A stretch of DNA of 64,000 bases from CAYNWT01 sp964450955 (GTDB lineage: Bacteria; Planctomycetota; Planctomycetia; Planctomycetales; Planctomycetaceae), in NCBI GenBank assembly GCA_964450955.1, contig CAYVFI010000017.1, positions 62,001 through 126,000 of the forward strand, given 5' to 3'. Below the pieces are notes generated by a model. The model searched no databases, was not told the DNA's origin, and was given only the letters and a program-made list of their open reading frames with translations. The position numbers were made by a program, and so were the translations under genes. Below are positions 35,196-43,205 of this stretch, piece after piece (within the stretch, counting starts at the first letter, position 1; the number at the start of each line of letters is the position of its first letter).

Positions 35196-35756
35196 GTGCC
35201 GTCGCCGATACTTCAACAGGTAGCAACCGGAGACGAAGCTGCCGTGCGCGAGTGCCTTTCGCGATACGGGGGCCTTGTCTGGTCGTTGGCTCGCAAGTCA
35301 TCCAAAGACCAATCCGAAGCTGAAGACGCCGTGCAGGAAATTTTCCTGGCCGTGTGGCAAAGTGCTCATCGCTACAATCCCAATCTTGCCGCAGAATCGA
35401 CTTTTATTGCCGTCATCGCCCGGCGTAAGCTGATCGACAGAAGTCGCAGACAGGGTACGCGTTTGAAACCTGAATCAATGGTGGCTGAACCGAAGGCGAT
35501 TCAACGCAGTGCAGAACAGATTGCCAGCCTTGGTGACGAGGCTGCGATTGCGACGGAAGTGCTTAACACATTACCAAAGCAGGAAGTCGAAGTTCTTCGC
35601 CTCTCAATCTTCGAGGGGCTGACTCACACAGAAATCGCCGGAACAACCGGTTTGGCCCTGGGGACCGTGAAGACCAGCATTCGACGCGGCCTGCAAAAAC
35701 TTAGAGACCGACTTGCGGCCAGAACCGATCAATCGATGGCAGGAGGGATGCAATGA
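35196..35756 (+). CDS. ECF-type RNA polymerase sigma factor
   Basis: 186 residues from a GTG at 35196 preceded by GAGAGAGAAA. The open frame extends back to 35049, but that part lies across the fasciclin 3' end and its terminator, so it is rejected. Region 2 is seen in DQSEAEDAVQEIFLAVWQ and region 4 in LPKQEVEVLRLSIFEGLTHT followed by the GTVKTSIRRGLQKLRDRL recognition helix. It should direct RNA polymerase to a small stress or envelope regulon. Its stop overlaps the anti-sigma start (ATGA), the usual coupling of sigma and antagonist. Confidence 0.92.
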   Translation: MPSPILQQVATGDEAAVRECLSRYGGLVWSLARKSSKDQSEAEDAVQEIFLAVWQSAHRYNPNLAAESTFIAVIARRKLIDRSRRQGTRLKPESMVAEPKAIQRSAEQIASLGDEAAIATEVLNTLPKQEVEVLRLSIFEGLTHTEIAGTTGLALGTVKTSIRRGLQKLRDRLAARTDQSMAGGMQ

Positions 35757-36658
35757 CAGATCAATCGCATCCTGAAAACGAAAGATTGTTGGATCTTCTG
35801 GCGGCGTACTCCGTTCAGGAACTCACGCCTGAGGAACGGGACGAATTAAAGATGTTACTTGAGCAGGAAGACGGCTTCACAGCACAGGAATTCGAAGTCG
35901 CCGCAGCCGCAATGCACCTTGCCATGAGCGAACCAGACTTGATAATGCCGGACGCTCTGGCGGACAAGGTGATTGCCGACGCCAATGAGTACTTCGAGAA
36001 ACTGTACCCGCCAACAAAGTCCGACGCCGCACCGAGTCCTTCCGCACCGCCCGCGTCCCCCGCGTCGTCGATGTTTTCGAAGCCTTCAAAGTCTTCGACC
36101 CCACCCACGCTGGCTCCTGGTTCCGCCAGTACTGGAGAACCCAAGCCAGGCTTTTCGTTAAGAGAAGGTCTGGCTTGGTTGGTCGCGGCCACCGCCGTCG
36201 TTTTGTTTGTCGTCAACCGACCGGGCTCGAAAGATGATCCCGTTGATCCCGGGGCCAATGTGGTTACCGCAGCGGAATCGCGAGAAACGTTGTTGAAAGA
36301 CGACGAGACCATCAAATTGGATTGGCAGACAACGCCAGATCCGGCAGCCGCCAATGCATCTGGTGATATTGTCTGGAACACCAAACGCCAGCAGGGTTTC
36401 ATGCGAATCGCTGATCTAAAAAAGAACGACCCAAAAGAGTTCCAATACCAACTTTGGATTTTCGATCACGATCAGATACATCCGATTGATGGAGGAGTCT
36501 TCGACATCACCGATGCCGAACAGCTAATTCCAATCGATGCCAAAATCGCTGCGTCGGATGTGTTCCAATTCGCAATCACAATCGAAAAGCCAGGCGGCGT
36601 CGTTGTGTCAGAGAAAGAACGCATCCCGCTGCTGGCCCAGGTGACGCCGAAGCAGTAA
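35753..36658 (+). CDS. Membrane anti-sigma factor (RskA-like)
   Basis: 301 residues, translationally coupled to the sigma gene by a 4-bp overlap. The N-terminal segment (LLDLLAAYSVQELTPEERDE) is the anti-sigma ASD-type zinc-less helical region of the RskA group. A Pro/Ser-rich linker (about 95-130) leads to one membrane helix (GLAWLVAATAVVLFVVNRPG, about residue 140-160). The outer domain has the anti-sigma-K pattern (WNTKRQQGFMRIADLKKNDP; YQLWIFDHDQIHPIDGGVFD). It would hold the sigma factor at the membrane until signalled by regulated proteolysis. The signal is unknown. It converges with the NamZ fusion gene. Confidence 0.9.
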   Translation: MTDQSHPENERLLDLLAAYSVQELTPEERDELKMLLEQEDGFTAQEFEVAAAAMHLAMSEPDLIMPDALADKVIADANEYFEKLYPPTKSDAAPSPSAPPASPASSMFSKPSKSSTPPTLAPGSASTGEPKPGFSLREGLAWLVAATAVVLFVVNRPGSKDDPVDPGANVVTAAESRETLLKDDETIKLDWQTTPDPAAANASGDIVWNTKRQQGFMRIADLKKNDPKEFQYQLWIFDHDQIHPIDGGVFDITDAEQLIPIDAKIAASDVFQFAITIEKPGGVVVSEKERIPLLAQVTPKQ

Positions 36659-36679
36659 TGCATTAGCGGTGTGCGACGT

Positions 36680-39001
36680 TTAAGGGTACAGCCGATACTC
36701 TGAACGTCGCTTCAAAAACTCCGTCAGTTCTGCTTCCCATAGTCGGGCCGATTCAACCGGTGAGTTACCAGCAAGTATCGACTCCAACACTTTCTTGCTG
36801 CCGAGCAATCGGTTCAGGGACTTAGTTTCCCACTTGTCGCCGTAGAGCCGCCGCAACTCCTGCGCGATGGCGAGACCGACTTGGATCGGTTCGAATGCGA
36901 GTCGATTGGTGATTGCAATGTTCACGCCTTCGCATGCTGCGTTCGCGTGTTTACTGCTAGTCGGTCTAAACCGAATCGGGACGAACCGAGCACCCACGAT
37001 GCCCTGTCTGTTTAGGGCTTGAGCGAGTTCCACGCCATCAATCCACGGTGCACCAATCACTTCGAAAGGAGTATCAGTGCCGCGGCCGACTGAGATATTC
37101 GTCGTTTCTAACAGGCCAACCCCGGGATAGATGAGCGCCTGAGTAAGGCAGCGCATGTTTGGAGATGGATTGGTCCAGACCAGTCCGGTCTCATCAAACA
37201 TCGACTTGCGTTTCCACTTTTCGACTTTGACAACATGCAGGTTCAAACTGAGCCCAAGTTCAATGTTTAACATGACCGCAATCTCGCCCACCGTCATCCC
37301 ATGCCGCACCGGCAGCGTATGCGCACCGACGAATGATTCTGAGCCGGCATCCAGAACGGGCCCGCTGACCGTCACGCCGTTGATCGGGTTGACTCGATCA
37401 AGAACCACGAACCGCAGTTTGTGTTTGGCCGCGGCTTCCATGGCATTCCGCATTGTCGAAATGTACGTGTAGAACCGCGTCCCGATGTCCTGAATGTCGA
37501 AGACCAGAGTATCCAGGTCTTCCAGCATTTCCGCGGTCGGCGTCCGGGTCTTGCCATACAGGCTGTGGACTTTCAAGCCCGTTGTTGAGTCCTTGCTGTC
37601 GCCAATCTTCGCGATGTCCAACTTGCCCGCGAAGCCGTGTTCAGGACTAAACAAAGCGGCCAGAGTCACGTTTGGAGCCTCGTTGAGAAGTTCGACTGTC
37701 GAACGACCGTCTTTCGCCAGGCCAGTGTGGTTCGTGATCAGCCCCACCTTCTGGCCACGCAACACTGCAAAGTCGTTCTTACGCAAGACATCGATGCCGT
37801 TGTCGACCGGAACCATGCCGGCCGACTTCCGAGGAACGTCTATCGATGCGGCTGCGATCGTTGCGATACGTGCGGCCAGACGGTTGACGGAACCTTTGCC
37901 ATTGGGGTGCACGCGGTTGCTGAGAAACACAAACGTCAGGTCAGATTGCGGATCCATCCACAGCACGGTTCCGGTGAAACCACCATGGCCAAACGCAGAC
38001 GGCGACATCAGGTCACCTTTGTTGTAAGAAAACCCGGATTGCTTATCCCAGCCAAGCCCACGTTGGTTCCCGTCAGCAATCTTGTAAGCATCCGTCATTT
38101 GCCTGACCGTGTCGGCCTTGAGAATTCGAACACCGTTCAGTTGGCCGCCATTCTTCATCATGGCCGCATACACCGCGATATCCTGAGCCGTCGAGAACAA
38201 CCCCGCGTGCCCCGCAATACCACCCAACCGAAACGCGCGCGGGTCGTGAACTTCGCCTTGCATCCATTCGCCGTTTCTCTGTTCCGTCAAAGCCGCGCGT
38301 TTGCGGAGTGGAGGGCCCGGAAGGTAACCGGTTTCCCGCATGCCCAGCGGGGCGAAAATGTGCTGCTTTGAGAATTCATTCACGTCCAAACCTGAGACGC
38401 GTTTCACCAGATCGGCCAGCAGAATGAAACCAACGTCTGTGTAAACGAATTTCTTGCCCGGCGGTGTGTAGAACTTCAGGTTGTAAATGCGTTTGAACGC
38501 CTCCTCAACACCGTCGTTGTAATCCTTGATGCTGTTGTCCGGAATCAATCCCGCCTGGTGCGTTAACAACTGCAGAACTGTGACTTCGCCTTTGCCGTTT
38601 GCAGCGAACTCAGGAATGTACTTCGAAACCGGCGCGGTGAGTTCCAGCTTTCCCTGCTCAATTAACTTCATCACGCTTGTGGCGGTTGCCATGGGCTTCG
38701 TGATGGAGGCCATGTCGAACACGGTATGGACGGTCATTGGTTCAACCGTCGGTTTCAGTTGCCTGGAACCGTAGGCCTTCAGGAACACGACCTTTTGGCG
38801 TCTCGCCAGTAATACAACGCAGCCGGGCATCAGCTTCCGCCTAAGCCCTTCCGCAACGATCGTGTCAATTCGTTGCAGACGATCGGCCCGCATCCCCACC
38901 GCTTCAGGCTCCGCGCGGGGCAGCCTCATTCGCTGTTCAACGGGGTCTTGCCCAAAGACGGTTGATGCCGCGATAAGCACAAGCAAGCTACTGCGAAACA
39001 T
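36680..39001 (-). CDS. Beta-lactamase-family hydrolase fused to NamZ-type exo-muramidase
   Basis: About 773 residues from the ATG at 39001 (GGAAG just upstream), with a signal peptide (MFRSSLLVLIAASTVFG). Residues to about 400 form a serine beta-lactamase/penicillin-binding fold with the SxxK motif in FDMASITKPMATA, a YTD triad element (FVYTDVGFILLADL) and GHGGFTGT near the end. Residues about 415-773 are a DUF1343 domain (VGLITNHTGLAKDGRS; FDIQDIGTRFYTYISTM; NPSPNMRCLTQAL), the NamZ exo-beta-N-acetylmuramidase family that releases terminal MurNAc. In Bacillus subtilis the beta-lactamase-like AmiE and NamZ are separate proteins of one muropeptide rescue cluster, so an AmiE-NamZ fusion is inferred. 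It overlaps the symporter stop by 14 bp. Confidence 0.88.
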   Translation of the reverse strand: MFRSSLLVLIAASTVFGQDPVEQRMRLPRAEPEAVGMRADRLQRIDTIVAEGLRRKLMPGCVVLLARRQKVVFLKAYGSRQLKPTVEPMTVHTVFDMASITKPMATATSVMKLIEQGKLELTAPVSKYIPEFAANGKGEVTVLQLLTHQAGLIPDNSIKDYNDGVEEAFKRIYNLKFYTPPGKKFVYTDVGFILLADLVKRVSGLDVNEFSKQHIFAPLGMRETGYLPGPPLRKRAALTEQRNGEWMQGEVHDPRAFRLGGIAGHAGLFSTAQDIAVYAAMMKNGGQLNGVRILKADTVRQMTDAYKIADGNQRGLGWDKQSGFSYNKGDLMSPSAFGHGGFTGTVLWMDPQSDLTFVFLSNRVHPNGKGSVNRLAARIATIAAASIDVPRKSAGMVPVDNGIDVLRKNDFAVLRGQKVGLITNHTGLAKDGRSTVELLNEAPNVTLAALFSPEHGFAGKLDIAKIGDSKDSTTGLKVHSLYGKTRTPTAEMLEDLDTLVFDIQDIGTRFYTYISTMRNAMEAAAKHKLRFVVLDRVNPINGVTVSGPVLDAGSESFVGAHTLPVRHGMTVGEIAVMLNIELGLSLNLHVVKVEKWKRKSMFDETGLVWTNPSPNMRCLTQALIYPGVGLLETTNISVGRGTDTPFEVIGAPWIDGVELAQALNRQGIVGARFVPIRFRPTSSKHANAACEGVNIAITNRLAFEPIQVGLAIAQELRRLYGDKWETKSLNRLLGSKKVLESILAGNSPVESARLWEAELTEFLKRRSEYRLYP

Positions 39002-40448
39002 GATCACTTCCGATCTTTGCCACTATGATGCCGGTCCCAAACGTGACTACTGAACCGATCAGCGAGTACCAAATTCCCGACGTCGACCTGGTGAGATGCA
39101 CTGTCCCCACCACCAGTACTCCGGCCAGCATCCCAACTAATGCGGCGCGTTCGTTGGCCTTTTTTGAGAAAGTGCCAAGCAGGAATACGCCCAGCAATAC
39201 TCCCGCTGTGAACCCGGCAATCGCGAGAGCCTCATCTACGACGTTCTGGGAGAGCCGACTTGCAGCTAGTGCGATCGCGATTTGCACAAGCCCAAAGATC
39301 CCTATCCAAAGTCGCGTTCTGCCGACTCCGGTACTGGTGTCCCTACTGGCAAAGTCCGCGACAGCAGCAGTCGCCGATGAACTTAGCGAACTCGACAGCG
39401 TCGACATTGCCGCCGCAAATACAGCTGCAAGAGTGATGCCGGTCAGGCCCACTGGCATATGTTCCACGATGAACCAGGAGAAAATTCTATCCTTTGTTGC
39501 GGCCGACTCAGGCGGTGGCACATGTTGGATAAAACAATGAACTGCAACTCCAACGAACAAGAACAATGCAAACTGACCCAACACTATAAACCCACTGCCA
39601 ATGACTGCTCGGGTCGCGTCGGCTTGGCTTTTCGCACACAAGTAACGCTGCACCATCATTTGATCTACACCGTGTGTCCCAAACGTCAATACCGCTCCGC
39701 CCAGGATAGCCGCGTACATCGCATAGCCATCCATCCGCAGCCAGGTCGCCCAGGATTGCCCGTCGGGGGGAGAAGCGACAAAAACTCGCAGGCTTTCTTT
39801 CTCCCGGGCGAACGCCATGAGTTCGTCCCAGCCACCCGGTAACGCGTTCACGATCACAAACAAAGCCGCAATGCCGCCGATGACATAGATGACAAACTGA
39901 ATGCAGTCGTTCCACACGACCGATTTCATTCCACCACAAACCGTGTAGATGACCGTGACGACTCCGATAATGAGAACGCAAATCGGCAGGCGGACCCCAA
40001 TCGCAAACTCCAGCGCGACGGCGCACAGGTACAGGCGGAGTCCGTCGCCCAGATTGCGGGTCACAATAAACAGCAGCGACGCCGCGCGTTGAGCGGTTCC
40101 GCCGAACCGCTGGTTCAAGACTTCGTAGGCAGTATAAAGTTGTCCGCGGAAATACTGCGGAAGCAGGATGACAGATACAGCCACGCGACCGATGATGTAG
40201 CCCAACGCCAATTGCAGAAACCGCATATCGCCGTCGCCGAACGCTGGTCGTCCGGTGACACCCAGAAACGTCGCAGTACTGGTTTCTGTGGCAACGATTG
40301 AACCCAATAGCGCCCACCACGGAAGGTTCCTCCCACCAAGGGCGAAGTCTTCCAGGCTACTTTGCTTCCGGCCGAGTCCGATTCCGACAGCCATACTGGC
40401 CGTCATGAAGACGACAATGAGAATCAGATCGATGGTGGGCAAAATCAC
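38988..40448 (-). CDS. Sodium:solute symporter (SSS family), candidate MurNAc/amino-sugar importer
   Basis: 486 residues with about 13 membrane helices. The start is a GTG at 40448 with AAAGG 8 bases upstream; the longer frame to 40670 runs into the divergent murQ gene and is rejected. SSS features: IDLILIVVFMTASMAVGIGL, the EDFALGGRNLPWWALLGSIV block and the sodium-site region MVQRYLCAKSQADATRAVIG, then LAAVFAAAMSTLSSSLSSSA. The clustering with NamZ, MurQ and a sugar kinase suggests it imports MurNAc or GlcNAc, as proposed for the symporter MurT of Tannerella forsythia. Substrate is inference from context. Confidence 0.85.
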   Translation of the reverse strand: MILPTIDLILIVVFMTASMAVGIGLGRKQSSLEDFALGGRNLPWWALLGSIVATETSTATFLGVTGRPAFGDGDMRFLQLALGYIIGRVAVSVILLPQYFRGQLYTAYEVLNQRFGGTAQRAASLLFIVTRNLGDGLRLYLCAVALEFAIGVRLPICVLIIGVVTVIYTVCGGMKSVVWNDCIQFVIYVIGGIAALFVIVNALPGGWDELMAFAREKESLRVFVASPPDGQSWATWLRMDGYAMYAAILGGAVLTFGTHGVDQMMVQRYLCAKSQADATRAVIGSGFIVLGQFALFLFVGVAVHCFIQHVPPPESAATKDRIFSWFIVEHMPVGLTGITLAAVFAAAMSTLSSSLSSSATAAVADFASRDTSTGVGRTRLWIGIFGLVQIAIALAASRLSQNVVDEALAIAGFTAGVLLGVFLLGTFSKKANERAALVGMLAGVLVVGTVHLTRSTSGIWYSLIGSVVTFGTGIIVAKIGSDHVSQ

Positions 40449-40524
40449 TGAGAGACCTTTTCGCTGGGCTACATGGCATTCTACGGCGGAACGAACCAAA
40501 CGAAACCGAGTCGGCGGATTAGAC
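40449..40524. promoter_or_regulatory. Divergent promoter region between symporter and murQ
   Basis: Only 76 bp separate the GTG starts of the symporter (minus) and murQ (plus), so both transcripts must begin in or next to this stretch, possibly within coding sequence. Ribosome sites are visible at both ends (AAAGG for the symporter, GGCGGA for murQ). No clear -10/-35 pair or operator palindrome was found by eye. Confidence 0.45.
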
Positions 40525-41421
40525 GTGACGCAACCAAAACCACCAACCACTGAAGCTCGAAACGAAACGTCGATGGCCATCGATTCCATGAACGCCATCG
40601 ACATCGTGCGCGTGATGGTTGACGAAGATGAAACCATCGCCGCGGCTGTTCGATTGGAATCAGCCAACATCGCTCAGGCGATTGATGTCATTACCGATTG
40701 CATCGCCTCAGGCGGACGCCTGGTTTACATCGGAGCCGGTACGTCCGGACGATTGGGTGTCTTGGACGCATCCGAGTGTCCGCCAACATTTAGCACTCCA
40801 CCCGAAATGGTTGTCGGAGTGATCGCGGGCGGCCACGCCGCGCTGACTCAAGCGATTGAAGGAGCCGAAGATCTTCCCGACGCGGCGGTTGCTGATCTGC
40901 AGGCGGTCAACTTCTGTGCCGCGGATGTTTTGGTTGGAATCGCGACCAGCGGGCGGACTCCATACGTCATCAGCGCGCTTGAGTTCGCCAACGAACTTGG
41001 TGCGGCGACGGTTGGGTTTAGTTGCAACGCTGGTTCGGAAGTCGGACGAGTAGCATCCATCGCGATCACTCCCGTTGTGGGCCCCGAGGTTGTGAGCGGT
41101 TCTACGCGGCTGAAGGCGGGAACCGCGACCAAGATGGTTCTTAACATGCTGACCACCGGGACCATGATCCGGTTAGGCAAGACGTATGAGAATCTGATGG
41201 TCGATTTAACGGCAACCAACCAAAAGTTGCGAGAACGCTCAGTCCGCCTTGTCCGAACCTTTACTGATCTGTCAGAGTCTGCTGCAGCCGAATTGTTGGC
41301 TGCCTGCGATGGTGAGCTGAAAACGGCTATCGTCGCAAACCTTTGCGAACTGGAACCCGCTGCCGCGCGATCGCGGTTATTGGAATCGAACGGACACTTA
41401 CGAGCGGCAATTGGACGATGA
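40525..41421 (+). CDS. murQ: N-acetylmuramic acid 6-phosphate etherase
   Basis: 298 residues from a GTG at 40525, the same length as E. coli MurQ; the open frame continues upstream into the symporter gene and is not used. MurQ cleaves the lactyl ether of MurNAc-6-phosphate, giving GlcNAc-6-phosphate and D-lactate in the cytoplasm. The SIS fold is clear: RLVYIGAGTSGRLGVLDASE followed by CPPTF, with the catalytic Glu in DASECPPTF; then GIATSGRTPYVISALEFA and ITPVVGPEVVSGSTRLKAGT, and the C-terminal NQKLRERSVRLV segment. It is 4-bp coupled to the following kinase gene. Confidence 0.95.
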   Translation: MTQPKPPTTEARNETSMAIDSMNAIDIVRVMVDEDETIAAAVRLESANIAQAIDVITDCIASGGRLVYIGAGTSGRLGVLDASECPPTFSTPPEMVVGVIAGGHAALTQAIEGAEDLPDAAVADLQAVNFCAADVLVGIATSGRTPYVISALEFANELGAATVGFSCNAGSEVGRVASIAITPVVGPEVVSGSTRLKAGTATKMVLNMLTTGTMIRLGKTYENLMVDLTATNQKLRERSVRLVRTFTDLSESAAAELLAACDGELKTAIVANLCELEPAAARSRLLESNGHLRAAIGR

Positions 41422-42350
41422 CAGACACGGACGGAAAACTGGTTCTCGGCGTCGACGGCGGCGGCACATCCACAACAGCCATCGTCGCGCGCGTGGTTGA
41501 AGGGAAGCAGCCGGAGTACGTTTCGCGTGGCTACTCGGGGCCATCGAATCCTAACGCGATCGGATGGGACAACGCGTTGTCTGCTATCAGTATGGCTGTT
41601 GGGCAGGCCAGCAAAATTGCCGATGTGACACGGTTTGAGGCGGCGTGTTTCAGTGTGGCGGGTTGCGGTCGCGAGGTCGAACAGGCGCGGTTAATGCAGT
41701 GGCTTGAAGAACAGCAGTTTGCTGAGACGCATGCGGCTATCGACGATGGTCACACGATTTTGAAAGCCGGTACACCAAACGGGATTGGCGTGGCAGTCAT
41801 CGCGGGAACCGGTTCCTTTGTCTGCGGACGCAACCGACTTGAACAAACAGCTCGCGCGGGTGGCTGGGGCTATTTGATGGGCGATGAAGGTAGCGGTTAC
41901 GCAATCGGACTGGAAAGCCTGAAAGCGATCGCCCAGGCCAGCGACGCAGTTGGGGTTCCGACCGAACTGACTGAGCTGGTGCTTGGGGTGTGCGGTGTCG
42001 CGGAGCCGGCGGATCTAATTGCGTTGGTACACAGCGACAAGTTTTCACGTGCTGACATCGCAGCATTGGCTCCGATTGTGCTGGAAGTCGCGAACCGGGG
42101 TGACGAGGTCGCCTTGTCGATCGTGTGGCGGCAGATGCACCTGCTCGAACGCCAGATTCGTGCTGTTGTCAACAGGTTGGAAATGAACGATGACGAATAC
42201 CACATTGCGATGGCTGGTGGCATTCTTTCCAACAACGATTTGTTTCGAACACGTCTGTTGGCAGAACTCTGCGTGCCGGAAGATCGAGCAATGGTGATTG
42301 ACGAACCGGCTCAGGGCGCCGTTTTGTTGGCGGCCGATCTGGTTTGGTAA
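41418..42350 (+). CDS. BadF/BadG-type amino-sugar kinase (GlcNAc/MurNAc kinase)
   Basis: 310 residues starting at the ATG that overlaps the murQ stop (ATGA). It belongs to the ASKHA kinase fold: phosphate-1 loop VLGVDGGGTSTTAIVA, ACFSVAGCGREVEQAR, and the phosphate-2/sugar region IAGTGSFVCGRN with GGWGYLMGDEGSGYAIG, plus a C-terminal adenosine motif (MAGGILSNNDLFRTRL). This is the family of eukaryotic-type GlcNAc kinase and of MurK, which phosphorylates both MurNAc and GlcNAc at O6. Coupling to murQ makes MurNAc a likely substrate: kinase then etherase. A (CA)n run follows its stop. Confidence 0.88.
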   Translation: MTDTDGKLVLGVDGGGTSTTAIVARVVEGKQPEYVSRGYSGPSNPNAIGWDNALSAISMAVGQASKIADVTRFEAACFSVAGCGREVEQARLMQWLEEQQFAETHAAIDDGHTILKAGTPNGIGVAVIAGTGSFVCGRNRLEQTARAGGWGYLMGDEGSGYAIGLESLKAIAQASDAVGVPTELTELVLGVCGVAEPADLIALVHSDKFSRADIAALAPIVLEVANRGDEVALSIVWRQMHLLERQIRAVVNRLEMNDDEYHIAMAGGILSNNDLFRTRLLAELCVPEDRAMVIDEPAQGAVLLAADLVW

Positions 42351-42424
42351 ACACACACACACAGCTCCCCCGCGAACGCCGCGGCGCTCACGGGTGAGCT
42401 GACATGATTTGCGAAGGCGGCTGG

Positions 42425-42982
42425 TTACTTTTCAGCGTTCTTTTCTTCTTTCCGCTTCTTCGCGTTGATCTCAAGAATCCTGACGTCGCCTTGTGGGGTG
42501 ACGAAGAAGATCTCGAACTTCTTTGTGTTGTCATCAACCATAGTCGTGATCTGTTTTTGTTTTAGCTTCTGGCCGGAAGCGGCATCGACGACAGTGCTAA
42601 GCATCGTCATGGTTTTCTTGTCGGCGTCGTACTTCCCGGTCATCAGCGTTGGTGCGATTGTGGAAGTATCAACCCACGTGCCCGTGTATTCCTTCTTCAG
42701 CGGGTTGTAGCCAATGACGGAATGGCCTTCGAACTTGGTGGTTCCGATTTCCATGGTGAATGACGCGGTGGAGTGTAAACCGTTGCAGACAGTCGTGACT
42801 GTCTCCAGCGACTTACCTTCGATAACCGGTGCGCCCGGGCCAGGAAACATTTTCACTTTGCCGTCCCACACTCCTTCTTCGGCTTTCAAAGCGGTGTGTT
42901 CCTTCGTGGGCTTCGGTGAAGGCAATTGAACAGCGGGCCCGCTGAGAATTAGAAACGCGGCTGAGGCGGCGAGGATATTCAT
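42425..42982 (-). CDS. Exported DUF1579 protein
   Basis: 185 residues with a signal peptide (NILAASAAFLILSGPAVQLP). The DUF1579 pattern is clear: EHTALKAEEGVWDGKVKMFP, then SVIGYNPLKKEYTGTWVDT and a YDADKKTMTMLSTVVD block, forming a small lipocalin-like beta barrel. The C-terminus is a highly charged Lys/Glu tail. DUF1579 proteins are common in planctomycetes and have no firmly assigned function. It converges with the sugar kinase gene (74 bp apart) and is not linked to the murein-salvage genes by strand. Confidence 0.85.
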   Translation of the reverse strand: MNILAASAAFLILSGPAVQLPSPKPTKEHTALKAEEGVWDGKVKMFPGPGAPVIEGKSLETVTTVCNGLHSTASFTMEIGTTKFEGHSVIGYNPLKKEYTGTWVDTSTIAPTLMTGKYDADKKTMTMLSTVVDAASGQKLKQKQITTMVDDNTKKFEIFFVTPQGDVRILEINAKKRKEEKNAEK

Positions 42983-43133
42983 GGTGTCAGGTTCCGGAAA
43001 AGGTTGGGAAGTTGAACTAGACTGTCGAATTCAGTCTAAACGAAAATGGTTCTCGAACGCACCGTCGGGGCGGACCGGTCAGGCATTCGGCGTGCGCAGC
43101 CGCGACCGGGTGAAACGCGGTTCCAGCACGACC

Positions 43134-43155
43134 GCCGCAGCTTTTTTGCTGCGGC
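43134..43155. repeat. Perfect hairpin between DUF1579 and OleA-like genes
   Basis: GCCGCAGC (43134-43141) and GCTGCGGC (43148-43155) form a perfect 8-bp stem around a TTTTTT loop. It lies 51 bp beyond the OleA-like stop, where a terminator would be expected on the minus strand, but no T-tract follows on either strand, so its role is open. Confidence 0.55.
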
Positions 43156-43205
43156 TCTTGATCCGGCCCGCGACTCAGTCCTGGCCGCAAAAGCGTGGCC
43201 GGGAC

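Noticed and set aside
40255..40524. N-terminal extension of the murQ frame upstream of 40525
   Set aside because: It runs antisense through the symporter coding region and would make MurQ about 90 residues too long.
40449..40670. N-terminal extension of the symporter reading frame
   Set aside because: It overlaps the divergent murQ start, lacks a membrane or signal pattern, and the GTG at 40448 has a good ribosome site.
42351..42424. (CA)n run after the sugar kinase gene as a phase-variable tract
   Set aside because: It is short, lies between two convergent stops and cannot shift a reading frame or a promoter that I can see.
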